Source: Branchiibius hedensis (GTDB taxonomy: Bacteria > Actinomycetota > Actinomycetes > Actinomycetales > Dermatophilaceae). Taken from it: a stretch of 64,000 bases of DNA. The position numbers and the translations under genes were made by a program. Below the pieces are notes generated by a model. The model saw nothing but the letters and a program-made list of their open reading frames with translations, was not told the DNA's origin and made no database searches. Shown piece by piece: positions 8,958 to 17,272 of this stretch (position 1 is the stretch's first letter; each line of letters opens with the position of its first letter). The DNA lies in NCBI RefSeq assembly GCF_900108585.1, contig NZ_UESZ01000001.1:3720001-3784000 (forward strand), given 5' to 3'.

Positions 8958-9272
8958 ATGACGGCGATTGCCTCCCGACCTGTCACCTGGGATGAGAACT
9001 GGGCCTCCCGCGCTGTATGTCGTAGCTCCACCGCCGCGGACGACTTGTTTGCCAAAGGTGCCGCACAGCAGAGTGCCAAGACCATCTGCCAGAAGTGTCC
9101 TGTGGTGGCCGAGTGCCTCGCCGACGCGCTCGACAACCGCACCGAGTACGGCGTGTGGGGCGGCATGACCGAGCGTGAGCGTCGCGCCCTGCTGCGTCGT
9201 CGTCCCGAGGTCCGCTCCTGGGCGCAACTCTTCCGTCTCGCCAAACAGCAGGAAAGCGACCGGGCGAGCTGA
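8958..9272 (+). CDS. whiB4: WhiB-family iron-sulfur transcriptional regulator (WhiB4-like)
   Basis: 104 aa. Four [4Fe-4S] cysteines are in the WhiB arrangement: C21, C44, C47 and C53 (AVCRSS ... TICQKCPVVAEC). They are followed by the GVWGG turn (65-69) and a basic C-terminal DNA-contact region (RRALLRRRP). WhiB proteins are redox/NO-sensing regulators that bind the main sigma factor. Placement between ponA2 and the ArsA-like pair matches mycobacterial whiB4, hence the symbol. The ATG is preceded by GGAGAG. The gene converges on bagB with 10 bp between stops. Confidence 0.92.
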   Translation: MTAIASRPVTWDENWASRAVCRSSTAADDLFAKGAAQQSAKTICQKCPVVAECLADALDNRTEYGVWGGMTERERRALLRRRPEVRSWAQLFRLAKQQESDRAS

Positions 9273-9282
9273 CCGCCCCCGG

Positions 9283-10440
9283 TCATCGCGCGAGTTCCGC
9301 GCCGATCTCTCGTAACTGATCCAGATCGTTCACGTCCGTCGCCTGCGTCGCCACCTCGACCAGCGCTAACTCCGGTTGGGCGGCCCGGAACCGCGCGATC
9401 GCGGCCTCGTGCCGCTCACGCACGGTTTCCGACTCCGCGTGCAGCAGTAGTAGCCCAGCGGTATCCATCGGTTGCCATCCGGAGCCCGGCCGCTTGGGCT
9501 GCTCCTCCATCACGGCAGCCGCGGCCAGTGCGCGCGGGCCGCTCAACCCGGCGACCAGGGCCGGTTGAACCCGGTTGACCACGACACCGGCCAACGGCAT
9601 GTGGTCGTCGGCGAGCCGTTGGGTGAAGTACGCCGCCTCGCGCAGCGCCTCACGGTCGGGAGTGGCTACGACAAGGAACGCCGTACTGGGAGCTGCCAAC
9701 ACGGCGTACGTCTGCTCTGCTCGCTCCCGGAACCCACCGAACATCGTGTCCAACGCGGCCACGAAGGTCTGCACGTCCGACAGCAATTGACCACCCACGA
9801 TCTTGGACAACACACCGGCGATCGTGTTGAGCCCGGCTGACATCACCTTCAGATACACCTTGCCGCCGGCCTTGGCCGGTGCCATCAGGATCCGGATGAA
9901 CCGCCCGTCCAGGAAGGAACTGAGCCGCTTCGGGGCGTCGAGGAAGTCCAGCGCAGAGCGCGACGGCGGGGTGTCGACGACGATCAGATCCCACGCGGCG
10001 GCACCGTCGGGGCCCTTCTCGGCCTGCAACTGGGCCAGCCGCTCCATCGCCATGTACTCCTGCGTGCCGGCGAACGAGCTCGAAACGGCCTGGTAGAAGG
10101 GGTTGTCTAGGATCTGCTGGGCCTTCTGCCCGCTCGCATGCTGCAGGACGACGTCGTCGAAGGTGCGCTTCATGTCCAGCATCAGCGCGTCCAGGCTGCC
10201 CGTGCCCCGGATCGCCTTGACCGGGCTGGGATCGTTGGTCAGATCCCCGACACCGAGCGCCTGAGCCAACCGGCGGGCGGGGTCGATGGTGAGTACGGCG
10301 ACCTTCCGGCCCGCTTCAGCGGCCCGGATCGCGAAAGCCGCTGCCGTCGTCGTTTTCCCGACTCCGCCGGAACCGCAGCAGACCACGGTGGTCACACTGC
10401 GGTCGGCGATCAGGGCGTCGATGTCGAGACGGTTGTGCAT
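9283..10440 (-). CDS. bagB: Get3/ArsA-like ATPase, second subunit (BagB-like)
   Basis: 385 aa, close to mycobacterial Rv3680. Its P-loop reads GSGGVGKTTTAAA: the intradimer signature lysine of the deviant Walker A (GKGG in ArsA/Get3) is Ser here. This suggests it cannot complete the partner's active site in the usual way and works as the unequal half of a heterodimer with the upstream gene. Switch residues DTPPSR are present. In mycobacteria the pair (BagA/BagB) has been linked to stress tolerance. The ATG overlaps the bagA stop (ATGA). Confidence 0.85.
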   Translation of the reverse strand: MHNRLDIDALIADRSVTTVVCCGSGGVGKTTTAAAFAIRAAEAGRKVAVLTIDPARRLAQALGVGDLTNDPSPVKAIRGTGSLDALMLDMKRTFDDVVLQHASGQKAQQILDNPFYQAVSSSFAGTQEYMAMERLAQLQAEKGPDGAAAWDLIVVDTPPSRSALDFLDAPKRLSSFLDGRFIRILMAPAKAGGKVYLKVMSAGLNTIAGVLSKIVGGQLLSDVQTFVAALDTMFGGFRERAEQTYAVLAAPSTAFLVVATPDREALREAAYFTQRLADDHMPLAGVVVNRVQPALVAGLSGPRALAAAAVMEEQPKRPGSGWQPMDTAGLLLLHAESETVRERHEAAIARFRAAQPELALVEVATQATDVNDLDQLREIGAELAR

Positions 10441-11450
10441 CAGATCGCTCCGCTCTTGAGCAGGACGTCCGCCAACTCCCGTAATGCGCCGGCGTCCACC
10501 CCACCGGGGATGGCCGGTAGTTCGGTCGTCGGCAGCGCCAGCCCCGCCAAATCCTCGCGCTCGGTGTCCTGCAGGGCCAGCCGCTGATCGAGATTGACGG
10601 CCGTGTCCAGCAGACCGTCCACCATGGCCGCGGTGACACGCACCTTGGCTGCCTGCAGATCCTCGGCGATCAGATCCCGGGTCTTGGCCCGACCACCCGC
10701 CGCGGCCGAACGGACCATGCCGCGCGCCCGATCGCTCAGCAGCGGCTCGCGCACCCGGTTGATGATGAGTTCACCGACCGGCAGGCCAAGACCGCGCAAC
10801 TCCTCGACGGCCTCGACGGTCTCCTGGACCGGCATTTCCTCCAGCAGGGTCACCACGTGCACCGCGGTCTGCGCCGAATGCAGCAGCTGCATGATCGAAT
10901 CGGCCTGGTTGTGCAGCGGCCCCATCTTGGCCAACCCCGCGAACTCGGCGTTGACGTTGAGGAACTTACCGATCCGCCCGGTCGGTGGGGCGTCCAGAAC
11001 CACTGCGTCATAAGGATATTCGCCCTTGTGCCCGCGGCGCTCGTCGCGGCGACGGACCGCCTCGTAGACCTTGCCGATCAACAGCACGTCCCGGACGCCG
11101 GGTGCGATGGTCGTGGCGAAGTCGACCACCCCGAAGTGCTCCAGCATGCCGCCGGCCCGGCCGAGCTTGTAGAACATCTGCAGGTACTCCAGCAGCGCTG
11201 CCTTCGCATCGACGGACAGGCCGGTGATCGAACCGCCGTTCAGGCCGCGTGCCACCGGCGTCTCGTCGGTGGACAGTGGCGGGACGTCGAACGCCTGGCT
11301 GATTCCCTGGCGCCCCTCCACCTCGGCGATGAGCACGGTCTTGCCCGCTCGCGCGAGGGCCGTTGCCATCGCTGCCGCGACGGTGGTCTTGCCGGTCCCG
11401 CCCTTGCCCGTGACGATGTGCAGCCGTCGCTGCTCCCACCGCCCAGTCAC
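10440..11450 (-). CDS. bagA: Get3/ArsA-like ATPase, first subunit (BagA-like)
   Basis: 336 aa from a GTG at 11450, matching mycobacterial Rv3679 in length and position. The deviant Walker A is intact (VTGKGGTGKTTVAAA), including the signature lysine, and DAPPTGRIG is the switch region. It lacks the metal-binding cysteine triad expected of a true arsenite ATPase and there are no arsB/arsD neighbours, so arsenite export is unlikely. It is translationally coupled to bagB. Confidence 0.85.
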   Translation of the reverse strand: MTGRWEQRRLHIVTGKGGTGKTTVAAAMATALARAGKTVLIAEVEGRQGISQAFDVPPLSTDETPVARGLNGGSITGLSVDAKAALLEYLQMFYKLGRAGGMLEHFGVVDFATTIAPGVRDVLLIGKVYEAVRRRDERRGHKGEYPYDAVVLDAPPTGRIGKFLNVNAEFAGLAKMGPLHNQADSIMQLLHSAQTAVHVVTLLEEMPVQETVEAVEELRGLGLPVGELIINRVREPLLSDRARGMVRSAAAGGRAKTRDLIAEDLQAAKVRVTAAMVDGLLDTAVNLDQRLALQDTEREDLAGLALPTTELPAIPGGVDAGALRELADVLLKSGAI

Positions 11451-11608
11451 TCTGGCAGCCTAACCATTTCTGCGGACGATTCGCCGCCCGTCCGGGGCGC
11501 TGATAGCGTCGGAACCGTCGCGAAGTGCGCGGCAGTAGCGTCGGCGCCAGCCACGGCGAAGCAGCCGTGACCGGGTCGGCGAATTTCCTTGTGAAGAGGG
11601 TGTTATTC

Positions 11609-12901
11609 GTGTCGCAGGAGCCCGGGACCGTCGCTGGTCCGGCCCTCGCGAAGGGTCAACGTCATGTCGTGATCATCGGTGCCGGGATGGTGGGTCTGTC
11701 GACCGCCTGGTACCTGCAGGAGCACGGCGTCCAAGTCACCGTGGTCGAGCGCTCCGGCGTCGCCGCGGGCAGCTCGTGGGGTAACGCGGGCTGGATCTCG
11801 CCCGGCCTGTGCGTGCCGCTGTCCGATCCGTCGGTCATCAAGTACGGCGTGAAGGCGCTGCTGGATCCGGACTCCCCGCTCTACGTCCCGCTCAAACCCG
11901 ACGTCGGTCTGGCTCGGTTCCTGCTCGGCTTCGCGGCCCGCTGCACCCCCGGGCAGTGGAAGAAGACGATGGACAAGTTCGTCCCCGTCAACCGCCGGGC
12001 CATCGAGGCGTACGACGAACTGGAGTCACACGGCGTGACCGCTCGCTCGCACGAGGCACCGATCATGGCTGCCTTCCGGCGCGCGCAGGACGCCGCCGGG
12101 CTCGAGCACGAGGTGGAGCTGATCCACGCCGCCGGTCTGGAGTTGGAAGCGACCGAGATCGACAACGCCACGTTGCGCGCCGAGTTGCCGATCGTGTCCG
12201 CTGACGTCGAGAAGGCGATCCGGTTGGGCGGGCAGCGCTACATCAACCCCGGCGAGTACGTCGCGGCGCTGGCTGAGGCGGTCAAGGAGCGTGGCGGGGA
12301 GCTGGTCATCGGTTCCAACGCCCGCGCGTTGCGGCACGGCCCCGGTGGCGTCACCGTCGAAATGGTCTCTGGCACACCGATTTCCGGCACCGACGTGGTC
12401 ATCGCGACCGGTGCCTGGCTGCCCGAGTTGGCCAAGCGCTGCGGTGTGAAGGTGCAATTGCGCGCCGGCCGTGGCTACAGCTTCTCGGTTGCGGTCACCG
12501 ATCCGGCGAACCGCCCGGTGCCGTGCCCGGTCTACTTCCCCTACGAGCGCATTGCCTGTACGCCGCTGGGTGACCGGTTGCGGGTCGGCGGCACGATGGA
12601 GTTCGCCGACACCGAGGACCCGCTGCAGGAGGGCCGGGTCGATGCCATCGTCAAGGGCGGCCGACCGCTGCTCACCGGTGTCGACTGGGACGACCGCCAG
12701 GACACCTGGGTCGGCGGCCGTCCGGTCACGGTGGATGGGCTACCGCTGGTCGGTGCCACCGACGTGCCCGGCGTGTGGGTCAACGGTGGTCACGGCATGT
12801 GGGGCATCACGCTGGGACCGCTGTCCGGGAAGTTGCTGGCGCAGCAGATGGTCACGGGCCGCACGCCCAGCGAATTGGTGCCGTTCTCGCCGACGCGCTG
12901 A
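11609..12901 (+). CDS. FAD-dependent amino-acid dehydrogenase/oxidase (DadA-like)
   Basis: 430 aa from a GTG at 11609 (GTG 11600 is the alternative). An N-terminal dinucleotide-binding loop (VIIGAGMVGLSTAWYLQEHG) is followed by AAGSSWGNAGWISPGL and the C-terminal GHGMWGITLGP block typical of DadA/DAO-family flavoproteins. The likely reaction is oxidative deamination of a D-amino acid or related amine, feeding electrons to the respiratory chain. The substrate is not readable. The leader holds CACGGC-N6-GCCGTG (11552-11569) and two TAGCGTCGG repeats. The IS481-family element begins 47 bp after the stop. Confidence 0.85.
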   Translation: MSQEPGTVAGPALAKGQRHVVIIGAGMVGLSTAWYLQEHGVQVTVVERSGVAAGSSWGNAGWISPGLCVPLSDPSVIKYGVKALLDPDSPLYVPLKPDVGLARFLLGFAARCTPGQWKKTMDKFVPVNRRAIEAYDELESHGVTARSHEAPIMAAFRRAQDAAGLEHEVELIHAAGLELEATEIDNATLRAELPIVSADVEKAIRLGGQRYINPGEYVAALAEAVKERGGELVIGSNARALRHGPGGVTVEMVSGTPISGTDVVIATGAWLPELAKRCGVKVQLRAGRGYSFSVAVTDPANRPVPCPVYFPYERIACTPLGDRLRVGGTMEFADTEDPLQEGRVDAIVKGGRPLLTGVDWDDRQDTWVGGRPVTVDGLPLVGATDVPGVWVNGGHGMWGITLGPLSGKLLAQQMVTGRTPSELVPFSPTR

Positions 12902-12948
12902 TCGGCGTACCGCAAACGTTGGACAAATGTGGCGCGCAGCGCACTAGG

Positions 12949-14048
12949 TGTACTGCCCCGGGACGTTAGGAACGGTTCTCGGCCTGTCGGCGTGACTTGA
13001 GGAAGACCTCCGGGTGAGGTGTGAAGCGACGAAGCAAACACATCCCCAAACCCGGAGGTCCTCATGGTCCACGCTAATGCCCCGCTTTCTGCGACTGGTC
13101 GCCTGCGCCTGGCGCGGTGCGTGGTGGACGATGGGTGGCCGTTGCGGCGGGCCGCAGACCGGTTCGGGGTCTCGGTCACCACCGCGCACCGCTGGGCGGC
13201 CCGGTACCGCCAGCATGGTGCGGCGGGGATGTGCGATCGTCCCAGCCGGCCCCAGTCATGTCCGCACCGCACCAGTAGGCGCCGGGAACGGCGAGTCCTG
13301 GGGTTACGGGTTTCGCGGCGGTGGGGGCCGGCCCGGATCGCCTACCACCTGGGGATGAATCCGGCCACGGTGCACCGCATCCTGACCCGGTACCGGTGTC
13401 TTCGGTTGTCCTGGACGGACCCGGCCACTGGTGCCCCGGTACGGGCCGGTCGTCGAAAGGTGGTGCGCTACGAACGCGACGCCCCGGGTGATTTGGTCCA
13501 CGTGGACATCAAGAAGCTGGGCCGCATCCCCGATGGGGGTGGACACCGGGTCCATGGCCGCGCTGCGGGGAAAGCTAACTCCCGTGCTACCTCCAGCAGT
13601 GGGCGGGGGTATGCCTACCTGCACCACGCGGTCGATGACCACTCCCGGTACGCCTACTCAGAGATCCTGGCCGATGAGAAGAAGGAGACCGCGACCGCGT
13701 TCATGCAACGGGCGGTGGCGCACTTCGCGCAGGTCGGGATCACCACGGACCGGGTGATGACCGACAACGGGTCCTGTTACCGCTCCCACCTATTCCGGAA
13801 CATGCTGCAGGACCATGGGATCACCCATAAACGCACCCGCCCCTACACCCCGAAAACCAACGGGAAAGTCGAGCGGTTCAACCGGACCCTGACCGAGGAG
13901 TGGGCCTACGCCCGCCCCTACACCAGCGAGACCGAACGCGCCGCCGCGTACGAGGACTTCCTGCACATCTACAATCACCACCGCGCACACACCGCGCTCA
14001 AAGGTGGCTCACCCGCAGACCGCGTACCCAACCTGGCGGGGCACTACA
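12949..14048 (+). mobile_element. IS481-family insertion sequence, copy 1 (intact)
   Basis: About 1100 bp. The ends read TGTACTGCCCCGGGACGTTA at the left and, as reverse complement, TGTAGTGCCCCGCCAGGTTG at the right. These imperfect terminal inverted repeats are flanked by a 6-bp target duplication ACTAGG (12943-12948, 14049-14054). It carries one transposase gene. The second copy at 19396-22649 has the same ends and internal sequence, which points to recent transposition. The insertion separates the DUF4177-ridA operon from its original upstream region. Confidence 0.93.
13005..13060. repeat. RBS-masking inverted repeat in IS481 leader
   Basis: GACCTCCGGGT (13005-13015) and ACCCGGAGGTC (13050-13060) are perfect 11-bp arms. 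The right arm contains the GGAGG ribosome-binding site of the transposase. A transcript reading in from outside would fold and hide this site. Other insertion sequences (IS10, IS50) use the same logic to limit transposition. It is present again at 22538-22593 in copy 2. Confidence 0.7.
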
Positions 14049-14053
14049 ACTAG
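13064..14053 (+). CDS. IS481-family transposase
   Basis: 329 aa: N-terminal helix-turn-helix (RRAADRFGVSVTTAHRW, about 25-45) and a DDE integrase core with HVDIKKLG (first D), VMTDNGSCY (second D) and the NGKVERFNRTLTEEW block carrying the E. The frame runs through the right terminal repeat, and its TAG stop (14051-14053) lies in the target-site duplication, not in the element. The translation is identical to the split copy at 19391-22534 except for the last residue, which is set by the flank. Confidence 0.95.
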   Translation: MVHANAPLSATGRLRLARCVVDDGWPLRRAADRFGVSVTTAHRWAARYRQHGAAGMCDRPSRPQSCPHRTSRRRERRVLGLRVSRRWGPARIAYHLGMNPATVHRILTRYRCLRLSWTDPATGAPVRAGRRKVVRYERDAPGDLVHVDIKKLGRIPDGGGHRVHGRAAGKANSRATSSSGRGYAYLHHAVDDHSRYAYSEILADEKKETATAFMQRAVAHFAQVGITTDRVMTDNGSCYRSHLFRNMLQDHGITHKRTRPYTPKTNGKVERFNRTLTEEWAYARPYTSETERAAAYEDFLHIYNHHRAHTALKGGSPADRVPNLAGHYN

Positions 14054-14067
14054 GTAGAGTCGGGGCC

Positions 14068-14223
14068 ATGACGACTTGGGAATACCTCACCGCACCGGTG
14101 CTGATCCACAACACCAAAGCGATCCTCGATCAGTTCGGCGCCGACGGTTGGGAGTTGGTGCAGATCATCGAAGGTCCCGGCGGCGGTCTGGTGGCCTACT
14201 TCAAGCGTCCGAAGGGAGCATGA
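14068..14223 (+). CDS. DUF4177-like small protein
   Basis: 51 aa: MTTWEYLTAPVLIHNTKAIL... ending AYFKRPKGA. The WEY and GWELVQ segments are typical of DUF4177-type proteins. In mycobacteria a protein of this size precedes the RidA homologue (Rv3678A region). It starts only 20 bp after the IS481 right end, so its native promoter has probably been displaced. The stop is 1 bp before the GTG of the RidA gene, so the two form an operon. Function unknown. Confidence 0.8.
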   Translation: MTTWEYLTAPVLIHNTKAILDQFGADGWELVQIIEGPGGGLVAYFKRPKGA

Positions 14224-14224
14224 C

Positions 14225-14686
14225 GTGTCTGTTGTCGAGGGGCGCTTGGCCGATCTGGGGCTGAGCCTGCCGCCCGTCGCGGCCCCGGTCGCGGCGTACG
14301 TCCCGGTGGTCCGCAGCGGCAACCTGGTCCTCACCTCCGGGCAGTTGCCGCTGGTGGAGGGCAAGCTGCCGGCCACCGGCAAGGTCGGCGCGGAGGTCTC
14401 GGCCGAGGACGCCTACGGCTACGCGCGGACGTGCGCATTGAACGCCATCGCCGCGGTGAAGTCGATCGTCGAGGACCTGGACACGGTGACGGTGGTCAAG
14501 GTCGTCGGCTTCGTGGCCAGTGCGCCGGATTTCACCGGCCAGCCCGGCGTCATCAACGGTGCCAGCGAGCTCCTGGCGAACGCCTTCGGCGACAAGGGTG
14601 CTCACGCCCGCTCGGCGGTCGGCGTCGCGGTGTTGCCGTTGGACGCGCCGGTCGAGGTCGAGATCATGGTGTCGATTGACGACTGA
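14225..14686 (+). CDS. RidA/YjgF-family protein
   Basis: 153 aa, GTG start preceded by GGGAGC. It has the YjgF fold blocks NLVLTSGQLPL, and HARSAVGVAVLPLDAPVEVE, whose arginine is the conserved imine-binding residue. RidA proteins deaminate reactive enamine/imine intermediates from amino-acid metabolism. This longer type (compared with about 125 aa for E. coli RidA) matches the mycobacterial Rv3678c type. The following Nudix gene overlaps it by 11 bp. Confidence 0.88.
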   Translation: MSVVEGRLADLGLSLPPVAAPVAAYVPVVRSGNLVLTSGQLPLVEGKLPATGKVGAEVSAEDAYGYARTCALNAIAAVKSIVEDLDTVTVVKVVGFVASAPDFTGQPGVINGASELLANAFGDKGAHARSAVGVAVLPLDAPVEVEIMVSIDD

Positions 14687-15491
14687 GCGGTCCTTCCCTG
14701 CCCCACCGCCCCTGGCAAAGACGCTGGATCGGTGGGACGCTGACGGCCGCCCGGCGGGGGTCGAACCCAAACTGGCCGCCACGGTGCTGTTGGTGCGCCC
14801 GGACGGCTCCGAGGTGTTCATGATTCGCCGGGTCCCGACGATGGAGTTCGCGCCGTCGATGTGGGTGTTTCCCGGTGGCGGGGTCGACCCGCGGGACGCC
14901 GAGGTGTCGGTCGATTGGGTAGGACCCGACGCCACCCAGTGGGCGAGGCTGCTGGGGGTGTCGGCCGAGGTCGCGGTGACCTTGGTGATGGCGGCGCTGC
15001 GGGAACTCTTCGAGGAGTGTGGCGTGCTGCTGGTCGGCACCGCAGATGCAGTCCTCACCGAGATCGACGACAGCTGGATGGTGGACCGCGCAGCGTTGAT
15101 CGCTCACGAGAAGTCGTTCGCCGAGGTCTTGCACGAGCGCGGCCTCGCCGTGCGTTCTGACCTGCTCTTCGTCCAGGACCATTGGGTGACACCGGGATTC
15201 GAGAAGCGACGCTACGACACGTTCTTCTTCACGGCGGTGCTCCCCGAGGGGCAGGAGCCCGACGACGCAACCAGCGAGTCGGCAGTCAGTCAGTGGGTTC
15301 AGCCGACGGCCTTGCTGGCCGAGCACCAGGCGGGCTCCGCGTTGATGCTGCCGCCGACCGTGCTCCAACTGGAACTGTTGCGCGACGAGCCGCATGCGCC
15401 CGGGCACCACGAGATCCCGATCGCCGTCGAGCCGACCCCGCAGCTCGGACCGGACGGATGGTTGCTGGTGACCCAGCTCAATCCGCGCTGA
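14676..15491 (+). CDS. Nudix hydrolase with split Nudix box (NUDT19/CoA-pyrophosphatase-like)
   Basis: 271 aa from the most plausible start, a TTG at 14676 overlapping the ridA end. No ATG/GTG precedes the domain in frame without entering ridA. The Nudix signature is divided: GGGVDPRDAE, then about 30 residues, then ALRELFEECGVLL. This insertion inside the Nudix box is seen in NUDT19-like enzymes that cleave CoA derivatives. The C-terminal part carries FFFTAVLPEGQ. It is the third gene of the DUF4177-ridA operon and converges on the GH25 gene. Confidence 0.82.
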   Translation: MTTERSFPAPPPLAKTLDRWDADGRPAGVEPKLAATVLLVRPDGSEVFMIRRVPTMEFAPSMWVFPGGGVDPRDAEVSVDWVGPDATQWARLLGVSAEVAVTLVMAALRELFEECGVLLVGTADAVLTEIDDSWMVDRAALIAHEKSFAEVLHERGLAVRSDLLFVQDHWVTPGFEKRRYDTFFFTAVLPEGQEPDDATSESAVSQWVQPTALLAEHQAGSALMLPPTVLQLELLRDEPHAPGHHEIPIAVEPTPQLGPDGWLLVTQLNPR

Positions 15492-15500
15492 GCGGCTACT

Positions 15501-16367
15501 TCAGGCGTGGTTCCTGGCCAGCACTTGCAACCGGGTGTAGCTGCCGTTGAAGTAGTCCTGGTCGATCGGGGTGTCGGTGTACTGCCAGTAGGTGAATGTC
15601 GGCCAACCGCCGGGTAGTGCGTTCAGCGTCTTGGTCCACGCCGCGATCCACAGCGGGTTGGACAGTCGGAACGCGGTGCTGTTGCCGGTGCACAACGCCC
15701 ACCACGGGGAGTTGGTGTAGATGACGACGTCCCGGCTGGTGAGCTGCTTGTAGCGGGCAGCGAACGCGCTGATCCAGGCGACCATCGCCGTTTTGCTCAG
15801 GCCGTAGCAGGTGGCGCCGTAGGGGTTGTTCTCCACGTCGAGCATGCCGGGCAGGGTCTTCCCGTCTGCTGTCCAGCCGCCGCCGTTCGCGACGAAGTAC
15901 TCGGCTTGGGCTGTGGCGCTGCTGGTCGCCGGGTTGGCGAAGTGGTAGGCGCCCCGGATGAGGCCCTGCTTGTAGGCACCGCTGTACTGCGATGCGAAGT
16001 AGGTGTTGCGCAGGTAGGTGCCTTCCGTTGCCTTGGTGTAGGCCCAGGTGACGCCCGTGGCCGCCCAGGCCGCCCAGTCCACGTTGCCCTGGTAGCGCGA
16101 CACGTCGATGCCCCGCTGCGCGCCGGCCACCAGCCGGGGTGGGGCGGCCGATCGGCGTACGGAAATCGCCGGCGCGGTTGTCTTCGCCCACCCGGGATAG
16201 CCACCGGCGGCAGTGGTCAGGCCGGCCCTGCGAGCCTGGACATCCAGGACCCGGTGCGTGGCCGAACGGCCGACGTCCGCTGCGCGCGCCGGGGCGCCGG
16301 CAGCGATACCGCTGAGCGCGCAGCTGAGTACGACGGCGCCGGTCAGGGGGCGGGTGACGGTCATCAT
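15501..16367 (-). CDS. Secreted GH25 lysozyme (N-acetylmuramidase)
   Basis: 288 aa. An N-terminal signal peptide (about 1-30, ending AGAPARAAD) and a linker of about 60 residues precede a GH25 domain beginning RGIDVSRYQGNVDW. GMLDVENN contains the catalytic acidic pair, and YTNSPWW and YWQYTDT are further family blocks. It hydrolyses the beta-1,4 bond between MurNAc and GlcNAc. With no holin or phage genes beside it, a role in wall turnover or competition is more likely than lysis. ATG codons at 16367 and 16364 are both possible, with AAAGGA upstream. Confidence 0.9.
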   Translation of the reverse strand: MMTVTRPLTGAVVLSCALSGIAAGAPARAADVGRSATHRVLDVQARRAGLTTAAGGYPGWAKTTAPAISVRRSAAPPRLVAGAQRGIDVSRYQGNVDWAAWAATGVTWAYTKATEGTYLRNTYFASQYSGAYKQGLIRGAYHFANPATSSATAQAEYFVANGGGWTADGKTLPGMLDVENNPYGATCYGLSKTAMVAWISAFAARYKQLTSRDVVIYTNSPWWALCTGNSTAFRLSNPLWIAAWTKTLNALPGGWPTFTYWQYTDTPIDQDYFNGSYTRLQVLARNHA

Positions 16368-16461
16368 GGTCAGTCCTTTGGCGGTCGGCGAGCGATGAGC
16401 ACAAGTCCACCACGGACACGGCTGCGCGCGGGTGGATCGGGGCGGCCGTTATCGTCGCAGG

Positions 16462-17253
16462 ATGAGCGATGGATCTGCGTGGCAGGGCGGCCCGGTCACC
16501 GACACCGTTGAGATCGTGTTGTGCAACAACCCCGGACCGATGAGTCTGGATGGCACCAACACCTATCTGCTCTTCGGTTCCCAGGATCGGGCGGTGGTCG
16601 TCGATCCGGGGCCGTACGACGAGGAGCACCTGGCCGCCGTACACGATGCGGTGACCGCTCGGGGCGCGAGCGTCGCGCTCACCCTGCTCACGCATCATCA
16701 CGACGACCACGCCGGCGGGGTCGACCGGTGGGTGGAGGTGACCGGCTCACCGGTGCGTGGCGCCGGCAGGGGCGCGGCGTTCGCCCACGGCGAGGTGCTG
16801 GACGAGCAGGGCCTGGGGATCGTCGTACTCCTGACCCCTGGACACACTGCCGACTCGGTGAGTTTCCTTCTGCCGCAACAGAATCTTCTGCTCACCGGCG
16901 ATACCGTGCTCGGCCGGGGCACGACGGTGGTCGCCTTCCCCGATGGTGATCTGGGTGACTACCTGGACTCCCTGGACCGGTTGCGTACGGCGATCGCCGG
17001 ACACGGCGGGACCGTCGCCCTGGCGCCGGCGCACGGACCGACCCACCCCGACGCAGATGCCGTCATCGCCTACTACCAGCGGCATCGCGGCGAGCGACTC
17101 GATCAGGTGCGGGCGGCCCTGGGGCAGATCGACCCACGTCATGCCGATGCAGCGGACGCCGTGGTGAACGTCGTCTACGCGGACGTGCCCGAGCAGGTCC
17201 GGCCGGCGGCGTACGCGACAGTCCGCGCGACGCTGGACTACCTCAGTCGCTAG
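16462..17253 (+). CDS. MBL-fold metallohydrolase (LACTB2/Rv3677c-like)
   Basis: 263 aa. The ATG at 16462 is preceded by GCAGG. The metallo-beta-lactamase motif THHHDDHAGG binds two zincs. TPGHTADS supplies the next His and LTGDTVLG the bridging Asp. The C-terminal helical region after APAHGPTHPD resembles LACTB2-type hydrolases or nucleases. The substrate is unknown. Position between ridA and crp matches mycobacterial Rv3677c. Confidence 0.88.
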   Translation: MSDGSAWQGGPVTDTVEIVLCNNPGPMSLDGTNTYLLFGSQDRAVVVDPGPYDEEHLAAVHDAVTARGASVALTLLTHHHDDHAGGVDRWVEVTGSPVRGAGRGAAFAHGEVLDEQGLGIVVLLTPGHTADSVSFLLPQQNLLLTGDTVLGRGTTVVAFPDGDLGDYLDSLDRLRTAIAGHGGTVALAPAHGPTHPDADAVIAYYQRHRGERLDQVRAALGQIDPRHADAADAVVNVVYADVPEQVRPAAYATVRATLDYLSR

Positions 17254-17272
17254 CGGTGCCATGATCGCTACG

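Noticed and set aside
9283-11450. Arsenite-export ATPase (ArsA) annotation
   Set aside because: No arsB, arsD or arsR nearby and the cysteine metal site is not seen; gene order matches the mycobacterial Get3-like BagAB pair instead.
11451-11608. Riboswitch before the DadA-like gene
   Set aside because: Only one short hairpin (CACGGC-N6-GCCGTG) is present; no conserved aptamer core could be recognised.
15501-16367. GH25 lysozyme as a prophage endolysin
   Set aside because: It has a signal peptide and linker and no holin or structural phage genes adjoin it; the holin-like gene at 31656 is a separate chromosomal family.
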